A stretch of DNA of 64,000 nucleotides, from assembly GCA_902785825.1 (NCBI GenBank), contig CACZZZ010000017.1, forward strand, positions 62,001 through 126,000. The letters run 5' to 3'. How positions within the stretch are numbered: the first letter of the stretch is position 1; each line of letters opens with the position of its first letter. Below, piece by piece: positions 52,510 through 61,702 of this stretch. Under the pieces are notes generated by a model. The model worked only from the letters and a program-made list of their open reading frames with translations. It did not search any database and was not told the origin of the DNA. The stretch is from an uncultured Bacteroidia bacterium. GTDB taxonomy: Bacteria; Bacteroidota; Bacteroidia; Bacteroidales; UBA932. The translations under genes were made by a program, and so were the position numbers.

Positions 52510-53533
52510 ACAAATCGATGTATTTGCGGAAGCATTTTTCCTTGTCAAAATGGGCAAGAGCATACTCCCTGCAATTTAAACCGTAAAGATAAGAATTATT
52601 CCCGATTATGTCGTTAATTATCTTCGCAATGCCATCGATATCCCCTTGTTCCACAATGAATCCGGTTTTATCTGTCACTGATTCTGGTGACCCGCCAGTC
52701 CTGTAGGTTATGACCGGAGTACCGCAGGCGATCGCTTCCAGGTTCACAGTAGGATAGTTGTCCTGCCATGTCGGGTTGAGAAAAGCGACGGCTCCGGAGT
52801 ATAACTCAGCTAGAGCGGTTGCGTCAGAGGTTCGAGGTATGTGGATCACGTTTCCTGGAAGGACTTTTTCCTGTTTTTTTGTCATACGGCCCACCATCAC
52901 GAGTGTATTGTCTTCGTCAAGTATTCCGGCTAATCTCATCAAATCATCGAATCCTTTTTCTTTTAGCCAGATGCTTGCGACGGCAATCACATAGTGGGGA
53001 GTATTGATTCCGTATTTTCCCTTCGTTTGCTCATTGTTTGATGGTTTGAATACATCGAGATCTATTCCGTTGTGAATCACGGTGCAAGGAACACCTGACA
53101 AAAATGACTCACTCATCTCTTTCTTCATCCATTCGGAGGCTGCTACCAGGTGAAGGTTCTTCATCCCTGTCAGGGACTTTTTCTTTAACTCATAGTTGCG
53201 GTCAGACCGGTCCAGCAGCCAACTGGCAGGGAAACTGGTTTTTAAAGGACATGAATAGCAACCCGTCTTCCACCGATAGCATCCGGCAGAAGAGTAATGG
53301 TAGCAGTGGCCTGTGAAAAGCCAGCAGTCGTGCACCGTCCACACAACCGGTATTCCAGATCTGCCAAGGAAGTCGCAAAGCATAGGGTAGTTGAGAAAAT
53401 AGCCGTGGACATTATGTATCTGGATTATGTCGGGGGATACATCCTCTATTCTTCTAATCAGCTCTCTAGTCGCTCTTTTAGAAGCAAGCCCGTGTGCGTC
53501 AAATAGTCTGGTCTCCAATGCATGAATGGCCAA
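52487..53533 (-). CDS. GT4 glycosyltransferase, separated from its N-terminus by a frameshift
   Basis: 348 residues from a weak TTG, which is the first possible start in this frame. The conserved part begins with ALETRLFDAHGLASKRATRE, continues through IIQIHNVHGYFLNYPM and WTVHDCWLFTGHC with a Cys-rich loop, then the donor motifs ASIWLKEKGFDDLMRLAG and NYPTVNLEAIACGTPVITY. In frame but upstream of the TTG lies AYSRARDGIIPHTSKLIPVG, which belongs to the family but has no start codon. The true N-terminus is in another frame at 53600-53685. The gene is probably broken or suffers an assembly error. Confidence 0.8.
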   Translation of the reverse strand: MAIHALETRLFDAHGLASKRATRELIRRIEDVSPDIIQIHNVHGYFLNYPMLCDFLGRSGIPVVWTVHDCWLFTGHCYHYSSAGCYRWKTGCYSCPLKTSFPASWLLDRSDRNYELKKKSLTGMKNLHLVAASEWMKKEMSESFLSGVPCTVIHNGIDLDVFKPSNNEQTKGKYGINTPHYVIAVASIWLKEKGFDDLMRLAGILDEDNTLVMVGRMTKKQEKVLPGNVIHIPRTSDATALAELYSGAVAFLNPTWQDNYPTVNLEAIACGTPVITYRTGGSPESVTDKTGFIVEQGDIDGIAKIINDIIGNNSYLYGLNCREYALAHFDKEKCFRKYIDLYESLAAR

Positions 53534-53599
53534 ATCGGCCTTGTCTCCTACTGGAATGAGCTTGGAAGTGTGAGGAATAATCCCATCCCTTGCCCTACT

Positions 53600-53685
53600 G
53601 TAAGCGATAGGTCTCCTATTCCCCGCATTATCTTTCCCGTGGAAGTGTTCTCTCGGACTACAGGATTGATTTGAATAAGCTTCAT
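53600..53685 (-). pseudogene. Displaced N-terminus of the frameshifted GT4 gene
   Basis: An ATG at 53685 begins MKLIQINPVVRENTSTGKIM, the classic start of this glycosyltransferase group, and runs to IGDL. The reading frame then fails near 53605-53615, where about 20 nt appear to be missing relative to family members, and continues in another frame (IAYSRARDG). Its start lies 3 nt after the upstream acyltransferase stop. Confidence 0.7.
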
Positions 53686-53688
53686 ATT

Positions 53689-54570
53689 CTATTTGCCCCC
53701 TACGAGTACACTTGTGATTCTTGGAATTATCTTGCGCATGAGTGCATATGTGATGGTCAGGATTAGAAGGGTTCCAATCACTGTTACCAAGTATATTCCT
53801 ACTTGCAGTGCGGTCTCAGTAGGCTTGAGCCAAGCGACCAGAGCTTTCTTGATGCCTATTATCAACAGATAATGATACAGATAGACAAAATAAGTCCACG
53901 CCCTGGAACTGACTCTGACTCGGCTGTCTGACATGAGCCATTTTTCGATTGGTTTTATTTTCCAAACCGAGAGACAAGCGCCGGCGGAATAATAGAACAG
54001 AGGTGCCGGCCCAATTTTCAGGACAAGCAGCAACCCGAGAATAAGGACACCCCACCAACGGAAATGCTTTACTATCAGAAATATGATAGGTGAGAGGATC
54101 GTCACGACAATAAGCTCCCGTATAAACCAAAGAGACAAGTTAATAGGTCCTTTCCAAAGGACAAATACCGGGTCCTTCCAACTGTCTCCAAGATATCCGG
54201 AAATCATTGACGGGAAGAAGTGCTTTGTCGCAAAATAAATGGCGAAGGCTATGCAGTTGGCTATTAGGAAGGGAACGAACAACGAAAGGAACCTTGATCG
54301 AAGTTTGGTCCAAAACCAGTTTGAGGAGGGATCGTCAGGAACATTCCTGAAGAAAAGATATCCAGATATCGCAAAGAACAAGGGGACACATACTTGTGTG
54401 ATTGTAAGGATTGCTTTGATCACTCCGTCATAAACCGGAGTGCTGTTTGCGAGGTCAGTCATCGTAGAATGAAGGGATACGATACCGATTGTAAGCAATA
54501 CCCGGATCAGATCGATCTTGTTCCCTCTTGGTGCGGTCAATCCAGCAGTTCCTTGAAGCATCTTTCCCAT
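53689..54570 (-). CDS. Acyltransferase family 3 membrane protein
   Basis: 293 residues (a second ATG at 54561 is possible). About ten transmembrane helices. The family features are KIDLIRVLLTIGIVSLHS near residue 18, with the catalytic-region His, CVPLFFAISGYLFFRN and a middle LSLWFIRELIVVTI (the Trp-Phe-Ile/Leu-x-Glu helix). These enzymes O-acetylate sugars of an exopolysaccharide. Overlaps the upstream GT4 gene by 34 bp. Confidence 0.9.
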   Translation of the reverse strand: MGKMLQGTAGLTAPRGNKIDLIRVLLTIGIVSLHSTMTDLANSTPVYDGVIKAILTITQVCVPLFFAISGYLFFRNVPDDPSSNWFWTKLRSRFLSLFVPFLIANCIAFAIYFATKHFFPSMISGYLGDSWKDPVFVLWKGPINLSLWFIRELIVVTILSPIIFLIVKHFRWWGVLILGLLLVLKIGPAPLFYYSAGACLSVWKIKPIEKWLMSDSRVRVSSRAWTYFVYLYHYLLIIGIKKALVAWLKPTETALQVGIYLVTVIGTLLILTITYALMRKIIPRITSVLVGGK

Positions 54571-55670
54571 TTTTCCATTACGTTTCCTTCCGAATAATCA
54601 TCGGCGACCTTTCGGGCTTCAGCGCTCATCCTGGAGCGAAGCGATTCATCTCTCATAATTGTTTCCATCGCCTTTGAAAGCGCCGGGATATTTCCTTCCG
54701 GCACTAGAAGACCGTTCTGTCCGTCCCGGATTATGTCCTTGGGTCCGCACATGAAGTCGAAACAAACCCCAGGAAGCCCGCAGCTCATTGCCTCGATGAG
54801 GACCATAGGGAGACCTTCGTAGTGAGAACTCATCACTATGAAAGCGCTTGAAGCATATTCTGTGAATATAATCTTGGTAGGAGGGTTAATTCTTGCAGAT
54901 TCTCCTATCCCCAATGACTTTATCCTTCTTTCCAACATCTCTTTCCACTCTCCTTGCCCGAAGATGTCAAGTCTCCATTTTTTCCTGGTATCTTCCGATA
55001 CTAAAGCCCAGGCATCCACGAGCCTGTCAAACCCCTTTTGGTAGTCTAGGCGACCGACAGCTATCACCCTTCGGCATGTAGTATCATACGAGAAATCAGG
55101 AACTGAAGGTGCCGCATTTGGAATGACCTCCAGATTAGGGAGGTTTCCCCAGTATCCAGCATCCTCCTTAGTAAGAACCACGAACTTGTCAAACTTCCTG
55201 GCTATTCTGACATCTTGCCATGAACGGAATCTGTCCGCTAGTCCGAGCAGCCCGCTCCTTCCATACTGCAAACGGAAATAACGGTTGAGGTGCAATTCCA
55301 GCACCTTTTTGCTCCCGTCTTTAATCTTGGGAATAAAAGAAGATTCAGAAGGATAGAGGGATATAACCACATCCGCCCTTTCTCTCAGAAGCAGGTCGGC
55401 CAAGACCTTTCTGTGTTTCCTTCGTTTCTGGAAATAACTGGTTATCTTTGCGATAGAGGAACGATTGTTGTCAACCGAATAGTTTATTCCCAGATCGGCC
55501 ATCTGGACGTTTTCAGGGAACTGATAGAACGGAGGCCTGCCTTGCTGATCCGTCGTGACCACCATCACCTTATATCCATCCCTCGCCGCGAACCAACAGA
55601 CTTTGTTCAGCAGCACTCTTTCCATCCCGCCAGGATTATAGACGGAAGCCATGCAGTAAATGAGTTTCAT
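54537..55670 (-). CDS. GT4 glycosyltransferase
   Basis: 377 residues. MKLIYCMASVYNPGGMERVL is the typical GT4 start with a Gly-Gly-x-Glu-Arg acceptor loop. The donor half has RRVIAVGRLDYQKGFDRLVD and SSHYEGLPMVLIEAMSCGLP, whose E-x7-E is complete. PKDIIRDGQNGLLVPEGN follows in the usual place. The stop lies beyond the start of the acyltransferase gene, and its ATG overlaps the Wzy-like gene's end by 4 bp. Confidence 0.94.
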   Translation of the reverse strand: MKLIYCMASVYNPGGMERVLLNKVCWFAARDGYKVMVVTTDQQGRPPFYQFPENVQMADLGINYSVDNNRSSIAKITSYFQKRRKHRKVLADLLLRERADVVISLYPSESSFIPKIKDGSKKVLELHLNRYFRLQYGRSGLLGLADRFRSWQDVRIARKFDKFVVLTKEDAGYWGNLPNLEVIPNAAPSVPDFSYDTTCRRVIAVGRLDYQKGFDRLVDAWALVSEDTRKKWRLDIFGQGEWKEMLERRIKSLGIGESARINPPTKIIFTEYASSAFIVMSSHYEGLPMVLIEAMSCGLPGVCFDFMCGPKDIIRDGQNGLLVPEGNIPALSKAMETIMRDESLRSRMSAEARKVADDYSEGNVMEKWERCFKELLD

Positions 55671-56935
55671 TCTGTTTCTGCTTCTGGCGAGATACTCTCC
55701 TTAACATCTCCATCTATGCAAAGAAGCAGGGCGAGAATAAGAAATATGTCAGTAGCGACTTTCGTCCATATTATTGCTTGGAGTGCGATGAGCATAAGCG
55801 AAAGAAGGTAAAAATCTTTGAACTTACTGTTCAGTGACAGAATGACATAGATAAAGAAGGATGCGAATAATGCAAGACCTATTAAACCGCAGTAGAGTGT
55901 GAAGTTACAGTACCCAATGTCAGTATTCCAAACGAACAATCCGTAACGGCCGGTTCCAATCATCCAATCGTGGAAATTGTCGGGCCAGACCCACATCACC
56001 TCCATAAGAATGTCGGTTGAATGAGTGCTGAATTCACCCGTTTCGACCCAGTTGAAAAAACCTTCGAAGCCAAATCTAAGCCACTTTCTGGCATCTGGGC
56101 TCGAGTTATATAAACTTGTCGTTACGGCTATTGAGATAAGTACCAAACCTATTAGCAGCGCGAAAAACCAAAGTTGTCTTTTGTTCACGTATCCTCCCCT
56201 TTTGATGGCCGCATTCATGAATACGATGTATGCTATGGCCATCAATGCTCCTACGGTAGTTGTTCTCGCTATCATTGACCCTACGACCGTAAGGATGATG
56301 AAAGCTACAAGATATTTGGCCAAGGATGCGACATTTCCGGTAACATGATCGTTGTGGACCATCTGATATCCTGTTAAAATAAGCACTGCGGCAAATCGGA
56401 CTCCTGCCGGATCAAGTGCGCAACCAATTCCATACAGCCTATGATTCATTTTGTAGAAATTGGTTGCTTGTGAAAAGAACATTGCGACTAGTCTGTCAAA
56501 AGCCGGGAAATTGTCTATCAGAAGTGCGATTATGCACTGGGCGATACAGACAATTAGTAAATATTTGGTGACATTTGAGAGGTCTGCTTTCTTTTCTATA
56601 TTCTTCATGATGACATATACACCATAAGCACCACCCATCCACGTGGCGAATGATGTCCAATATGTCACATAAGTCATATCGTAGGTCCCATTTGAGATAA
56701 CGGAATAGTAGCACCATAACGAGAATACCAAAGCCAGAATGGCTGCCACCACTGTTCTTTTGGAAAAGTTCACGGATTTCTCCCTAATGCATTTGTAAGC
56801 AAAGGCGGCGAAACCAAATGCTGCAACCAGCATTTTCGAATTGATGCTTGTTGGAATGAATGTGAATGATACCGGGAAGAAGTAAAAATCCACTATTATC
56901 GCCAGGAATATGACTTGCAGCAGCCTCTTCATCAC
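55667..56935 (-). CDS. Wzy-like O-antigen/exopolysaccharide polymerase
   Basis: 422 residues with about ten to twelve transmembrane helices. Between helices there is a large periplasmic loop near residues 295-345 (RFGFEGFFNWVETGEFSTHS then TDILMEVMWVWPDN) and GTGRYGLFVWNTDIGYCNFT, the pattern seen in Wzy polymerases of Bacteroidetes. An R/H-containing loop supports polymerisation of undecaprenyl-linked repeat units. The sequence is poorly conserved between strains, as expected for Wzy. Confidence 0.8.
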   Translation of the reverse strand: MMKRLLQVIFLAIIVDFYFFPVSFTFIPTSINSKMLVAAFGFAAFAYKCIREKSVNFSKRTVVAAILALVFSLWCYYSVISNGTYDMTYVTYWTSFATWMGGAYGVYVIMKNIEKKADLSNVTKYLLIVCIAQCIIALLIDNFPAFDRLVAMFFSQATNFYKMNHRLYGIGCALDPAGVRFAAVLILTGYQMVHNDHVTGNVASLAKYLVAFIILTVVGSMIARTTTVGALMAIAYIVFMNAAIKRGGYVNKRQLWFFALLIGLVLISIAVTTSLYNSSPDARKWLRFGFEGFFNWVETGEFSTHSTDILMEVMWVWPDNFHDWMIGTGRYGLFVWNTDIGYCNFTLYCGLIGLALFASFFIYVILSLNSKFKDFYLLSLMLIALQAIIWTKVATDIFLILALLLCIDGDVKESISPEAETE

Positions 56936-57910
56936 TTATCGGTAAATGATTCCGTACACAAATTTGTACACGCAAAGGTAATACAATTTCACGCAGCTCC
57001 AAAGCTTGCGAGTCGCCAAGCTTTGGAGAAGCCGGGTCCTGAAAGGAAGAGCTTTGTTTGCCATTGCCGCTCCGTTGGCCTCAGGGAACCAGGTGAACCA
57101 GGTCTCATAGTTCTTCTTGTCGGGACTTATCAGAAGTGGAAGCTTGAGGAAAAGCTTGAGATGGTTGACATATTCTTCCAACTCAACCGAATAAGCACTG
57201 GCCATTATGGCTCTTTCCGCTTCAGCGAGGTTCTCTGAGATCTCCAGTCTTCGCTCCTCACTGAACTGGCGGCTCAAGGATGTCTGGCTGATGGCGTTGT
57301 AGCGGTAAAGAGGCTCATGGATCTGGACCACCTTCCCGGCTTTCAAAAAGGCCTTGATCATCACCATCATATCCTCTCCCATATTAGCTCCCTCAATAAA
57401 CCTGATGTCGTTATCAATCAATAGTTTCCGCTTCACAAGGAATAGCCAGAGATTCCATCTCATCGTGCCTCCCATCAGGTTCTTCAAAGCTTGTAGGGGA
57501 GAATCATAGTCCGCTTGACGCATATACCTTCTGTTCTTTTCAAAACCCAGAGTCCAGTCCCAGCCGACAATGTCGGCATCCGCTTTTTCCGCCTTGGTGA
57601 CCGCCACCTCAAGCTCTTCAGGCTCCATCCTATCATCCGCATCCAAAAAGGCAAGATACTCACCCTCGGCCGTGGAAAGCCCCTTGTTCCTTGCTGCGGC
57701 CACACCTCCGTTGATCTCCTGCCTGACTATCTTGCAAGGGATTCCGGATTCATTTTTGAACGCTTCTATGACAGCCGGAGTACCGTCTGTGCTGCAGTCA
57801 TCCACGAACACCACCTCAAAGTCTCTGAATGACTGTGATTGCAGGCTCTCCAATGCGACAGCCAGACACTCCTCGGCATTGTAGACGGGTATGATTACGC
57901 TTACCTTCAT
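56936..57910 (-). CDS. GT2 glycosyltransferase
   Basis: 324 residues. GT-A fold with MKVSVIIPVYNAEECLAVAL, FVDDCSTDGTPAVIEAF, the ribose contact GGVAAARNKGLSTAEGEYLA and the metal-binding DADD in FLDADDRMEPEEL. The acceptor half carries EGANMGEDMMVMIKAFLKAG, with the candidate catalytic base (ED motif). It uses an NDP-sugar to add one residue of the repeat unit. Starts 3 bp inside the end of the GT14 gene. Confidence 0.94.
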   Translation of the reverse strand: MKVSVIIPVYNAEECLAVALESLQSQSFRDFEVVFVDDCSTDGTPAVIEAFKNESGIPCKIVRQEINGGVAAARNKGLSTAEGEYLAFLDADDRMEPEELEVAVTKAEKADADIVGWDWTLGFEKNRRYMRQADYDSPLQALKNLMGGTMRWNLWLFLVKRKLLIDNDIRFIEGANMGEDMMVMIKAFLKAGKVVQIHEPLYRYNAISQTSLSRQFSEERRLEISENLAEAERAIMASAYSVELEEYVNHLKLFLKLPLLISPDKKNYETWFTWFPEANGAAMANKALPFRTRLLQSLATRKLWSCVKLYYLCVYKFVYGIIYR

Positions 57911-58779
57911 GGTTCAGAAAATTCCAGTATCCGGTTGATGAAGTCCATGTTCGAGCTATTGAATTTCCTGGCGAATAGGGCGGGGGAGCCTTTCAGCAGG
58001 TCATAATCATCCACCGTCCAATCCTTGAGAATCAATTCCTTGGAGCCGGGATTCTCCCTCCAGCCGATAGCTCGCATACAGCCTTTACCGTCTTCGATGG
58101 TGTTATAAATGTTTCCTCTGAAAGGAGACATCCAGCATAATGTCTGGACTACCAACTCATCAGGGCTGAAAGTGTTTCTGAATGCTTTTCGCACCCACTC
58201 CTTATGATCGAGCAGATACTTTACCATTCCTTCCGTGACGCTCACCCATTGGGAGCCTTTTTTGAAATCCACCGTCCTGTTTCGTTCAATCCGGAAAGCC
58301 TCTTGCAGCCGTATGAATCCGGCACGAAGGGCTTTTTTCAGGATATTTTTACTTTTGAAATCCTCCGGGAACAGATGCCAGCGGCACATCTTGCGGGCGA
58401 AGGTACTAGGCATCTCCGTCCAGGTGTACCCGATGAATTCCTTCCCATCGTTTTTGTCAAAGAAGTCGTGGATATAATCTTGGTTTTTCAAAGGAAGGTC
58501 AACTCCGGAGATCAGGTGATAATATTGGTAGGGGCCTTTTGCAGATGCCGCCTCGAAAAGGGCATATTCCGCCTCCACCATGCTGAAGCCTCCCCAACGG
58601 ACATCTTTCCTATCTTCAAGGATAATAAGACCAGCCTCTTTGACTTTGATTTCCGGCAGGACCGCCACCTTCTTGTCGAAATGAATGAATATATCATTCC
58701 GGCTGTCATCCAGGCGGGACACGAGTAGCCGGAGTATCTCGAACTCATTATGAGCGAGAATCAGGAAGGCGTGTTTCAT
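57907..58779 (-). CDS. GT14 (core-2/I-branching) glycosyltransferase
   Basis: 290 residues. The family start MKHAFLILAHNEFEILRLLV and FIHFDKKV, followed by YYHLISGVDLPLKNQDYIHD (the 'lSG-D-P' motif), identifies a beta-1,6-N-acetylglucosaminyltransferase- or xylosyltransferase-like enzyme. SQWVSVTEGMVKYLLDH and FSPDELVVQTLC carry the Glu used as base. It is metal-independent in known members. One of nine sugar-transfer proteins in the locus. Confidence 0.92.
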   Translation of the reverse strand: MKHAFLILAHNEFEILRLLVSRLDDSRNDIFIHFDKKVAVLPEIKVKEAGLIILEDRKDVRWGGFSMVEAEYALFEAASAKGPYQYYHLISGVDLPLKNQDYIHDFFDKNDGKEFIGYTWTEMPSTFARKMCRWHLFPEDFKSKNILKKALRAGFIRLQEAFRIERNRTVDFKKGSQWVSVTEGMVKYLLDHKEWVRKAFRNTFSPDELVVQTLCWMSPFRGNIYNTIEDGKGCMRAIGWRENPGSKELILKDWTVDDYDLLKGSPALFARKFNSSNMDFINRILEFSEP

Positions 58780-59684
58780 CCCAGTTGTTGCTTAAGGTTA
58801 CGGAAACCGTTGATAACCATACCTATCGGCCAAATCTTCATAACTATCCATAGAAGAGAGGCCTTTCTGGGAGGAATCCATTCATCCTTGATTTCAGAAG
58901 GGAGCCTGTCGTAGGTCCTCCACCATTCCTCGAAACGGACGGAGAAGATATTCCAAGGCTTTCCTCCCGTGTAGTGAATCGTGCCTTCCGCTTGGACTTT
59001 ATTCCAGAGAGTCTCATTATACTGTCTGATGAAGTCGGGCTTGTACTTCCGGATGAAAAAAGTCCTGATTCCGTTATATACAGGGCTCAATGGCAGCACT
59101 CTTCCAAGGCATACCTGGTTGAGGGCGTCTTGGTCAGGGAACTCAAGGTATGGCACCCGGCATGCGTCAAGAAGGCGCTCTGACACCTTTTCCTGCCGCA
59201 TCTGGCGCAAGTTCATGATAAGGAATCCCGAATTGAAATACTTGTTCGGATCGCATCCGAGGGCGCTGGCCCTTTCCGCTTGTTTCTCTATAGGAGCCTC
59301 GAACACTGCCGCTAAGTAATTGTTCCCGAGATCTATCTCCTGGAATAGTTTTCCTATATTCTGACGCACAATCACATCGCAATCAATATAAACGATAGAG
59401 TCATATTCGGGTAGCAGTTCCGGAAGGATCAGTCTGAAAGAAGCCGCCTCGGTATAACGAGGGTCGGTGTAGATCCCTTCCAGGCGTCCCTTTAAAGGAA
59501 TATACTCGAACGAGAGCCGTCCTTCTCCAAGTCTCTCGAGCTTATTACGCATCCGTTCCGGAATCTCCTCCGAGACAAGGCAGATGACCTTGAAACTGTC
59601 CTCAGAGGAGTCCAGCAGCGACCGTAGCATCGTCGCCGCCGGCACGAAGTAATTGGGTGTGAACGCTATGGCGAGAGGAATCAT
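58776..59684 (-). CDS. GT8 glycosyltransferase
   Basis: 302 residues. The GT8 start IPLAIAFTPNYFVPAATMLR and YIDCDVIVRQNIGKLFQ with the metal-binding DxD in CDV, followed by YFNSGFLIMNLRQMRQ and FPDQDALNQVCLG. IHYTGGKPWN near residue 245 supplies the second metal ligand His. Retaining galactosyl- or glucosyltransferase, related to LPS enzymes such as RfaI/LgtC. ATGA overlaps with both neighbours. Confidence 0.94.
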   Translation of the reverse strand: MIPLAIAFTPNYFVPAATMLRSLLDSSEDSFKVICLVSEEIPERMRNKLERLGEGRLSFEYIPLKGRLEGIYTDPRYTEAASFRLILPELLPEYDSIVYIDCDVIVRQNIGKLFQEIDLGNNYLAAVFEAPIEKQAERASALGCDPNKYFNSGFLIMNLRQMRQEKVSERLLDACRVPYLEFPDQDALNQVCLGRVLPLSPVYNGIRTFFIRKYKPDFIRQYNETLWNKVQAEGTIHYTGGKPWNIFSVRFEEWWRTYDRLPSEIKDEWIPPRKASLLWIVMKIWPIGMVINGFRNLKQQLG

Positions 59685-60781
59685 TGTGTTCTGAAATCAG
59701 TTCTTCCTCCGCAGGCAAATGACATCGTGCGTGGCATTATTCTATTAAAAAGGTAATAAAGACCTAGACATACAAACAGGACAACTACAGGCACGAATAA
59801 GTAACTTATACAAGTACTGAAAAGAGAATCGCCGAAGATCCTAAGAAACAACCCTTTTGTCCAGCCAAGGATATAGATTTCGTGGATAGCATATATAAAA
59901 AAAACACTAGCTGAGAGTTTGCAAAGCCGTTCGCAAATCTTTTCGTTGTTGATGAGATTATCGCAAATATTGATGGACATGATGATTCCAAATGGAATAA
60001 ACAAATCTAAAAGAAAGGTGTGCAATGGACGACCTACTTGTGAAGTCGCAATTGGGAGAAGAATTACTGATATAACGGCAGCCGGGATTTTGTACTTGCG
60101 GCAAATCGTCAAGAGATCAAATCTGTTAATACCCAGCCATGCACCAACGCTGAAATAGATTATAGCTTGCTTGGAAGGAATCGTCAGGGTCAAGGGAGAA
60201 AGGTAGAAAAGAATGAGTATGAATAGGGACGCCCATCGGAATGTCTTGACTATTGGGTATATAAGTGGGGCTATCAGAGTCATGAGAATCAGGTCTCTCA
60301 AGAACCATAATGGATAATCTGCCGGTCCGGTTAGGAACCAATACAACGGCCCTTTTCCCACAAGAGAGAGTTCCTCAACGCTAGATTTGAGCGAAAGAGC
60401 ATCGAAAATAACGTTCTTTAAAAATACAGCCACAACCATAATAAGGTTCCAAAACAGGAAAGGTACTAGGAGGCTCCAAAAACGCTTTTTCCATTTGGTT
60501 ATTACCCATTTAATACTGAATTCACCATCTTTTAAGTATCTATAGAATAGAAATCCACTGAAAAAAAAGAAGCAACGGGTTGCGATGGCAAACATGTGGC
60601 CAGAAATAAATCCGGCTATGATATGGTAAATGTTCCAACCGTCGAAAGACAATTCCAATCTGGGTTCAAAGAAAGCGCCCGGGGAATGAATATACAGCAC
60701 CATCACGATTAGCGGGAATCGCATCGCTTTGATAAGGGTGGACTGACGTAAGTCAATAGATTGATCTTGAGGAAGAATCAT
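59681..60781 (-). CDS. Acyltransferase family 3 membrane protein
   Basis: 366 residues with about ten transmembrane helices. LRQSTLIKAMRFPLIVMVLY includes the His-Ser region of the first helix; ATRCFFFFSGFLFYRYL and PADYPLWFLRDLILMTLIAP are other family segments. Second O-acetyltransferase of the locus, longer than the one at 53.7 kb by about 70 residues. AT-rich relative to its neighbours. Confidence 0.9.
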   Translation of the reverse strand: MILPQDQSIDLRQSTLIKAMRFPLIVMVLYIHSPGAFFEPRLELSFDGWNIYHIIAGFISGHMFAIATRCFFFFSGFLFYRYLKDGEFSIKWVITKWKKRFWSLLVPFLFWNLIMVVAVFLKNVIFDALSLKSSVEELSLVGKGPLYWFLTGPADYPLWFLRDLILMTLIAPLIYPIVKTFRWASLFILILFYLSPLTLTIPSKQAIIYFSVGAWLGINRFDLLTICRKYKIPAAVISVILLPIATSQVGRPLHTFLLDLFIPFGIIMSINICDNLINNEKICERLCKLSASVFFIYAIHEIYILGWTKGLFLRIFGDSLFSTCISYLFVPVVVLFVCLGLYYLFNRIMPRTMSFACGGRTDFRTQ

Positions 60782-61701
60782 TTTACCAACTTGTATTTAA
60801 TCCATCTAAGAACCATCATGCCTTTATCAGATAGTGTTGCTAATCGACATAACTTAAGATATTTAAGTTTGCTGATTGGCAGGTACTTTATAACCAGGTT
60901 GAAATAGTCATAGACGCACTTCTTGTGAAGATAGTCTTCGTTTACTATGGAGTAGAATTCCTTGTCGGCCGTATTGTCCGGCTCCTCATAATGGATTGAA
61001 CGAAGAAAATCGGAAAGCTGCGAAATCGCTTCGAGTTTCTCTTTGAATCGTGAACGATCGGCTGATAGGTGCTGTTCTGACTGCCTGAAACAGAACAACA
61101 TCTGTTGAGTGTTAGCCACACCGTTTTTCGATAATGAAATTGGGGTTGCGATGTCGCTCCCGAAGGCACAGGGGAAATCCATGAATCCTCCCATAGCCAT
61201 AAGTGCGGAGCGTTTGAATGCGAAATTACCTACGCAGGTGAACGACCTTCCTGTAAGCCACCAGTTGAGGTATTCGTATTTGCTTGTATATTCGGGTAGA
61301 ATGCTGTCATCCCAAAGATGAAAGCCGTCTTCGTCTATCTGCTCGACAGAAGAATGGATCAAGTCGACTTCGGGATACTTTTCCGCCAGTTTGAGCACTT
61401 CTTCACAGAACTCTGGCTTGTACTTGTCGTCATCTGCGGCAAGGACAACATAGTCGCCGGTGGCGAAAGATATGCTGTGGTTCCATTGGCGAACAAGGTC
61501 TTTGCCTCCAATGTTTTTCTCGTTCCGATAGTATCGTATCCTTTGGTCCTTGAAAGATGCTACGATTTCACCGACAGGCTCCGTAGAGCAGTCATCAACG
61601 ACAACCAGTTCCCAATCCTGGCTAGTTTGCGCCAGGATGCTCTCGATAGCTTCTGCAAGATGCAGGCTTTTCCAAGCCGGTAATATGAAAGACACTATCA
61701 T
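60778..61701 (-). CDS. GT2 glycosyltransferase
   Basis: 307 residues. MIVSFILPAWKSLHLAEAIE, VVDDCSTEPVGEIVASF, GGKDLVRQWNHSISFATGDY and LAADDDKYKPEF with DDD metal ligands. The acceptor part (GRSFTCVGNFAFKRSALMAM followed by FGSDIATPISLSKNG) contains a putative catalytic Asp. Separated by one base from the upstream membrane protein gene. Confidence 0.92.
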   Translation of the reverse strand: MIVSFILPAWKSLHLAEAIESILAQTSQDWELVVVDDCSTEPVGEIVASFKDQRIRYYRNEKNIGGKDLVRQWNHSISFATGDYVVLAADDDKYKPEFCEEVLKLAEKYPEVDLIHSSVEQIDEDGFHLWDDSILPEYTSKYEYLNWWLTGRSFTCVGNFAFKRSALMAMGGFMDFPCAFGSDIATPISLSKNGVANTQQMLFCFRQSEQHLSADRSRFKEKLEAISQLSDFLRSIHYEEPDNTADKEFYSIVNEDYLHKKCVYDYFNLVIKYLPISKLKYLKLCRLATLSDKGMMVLRWIKYKLVK

Positions 61702-61702
61702 C

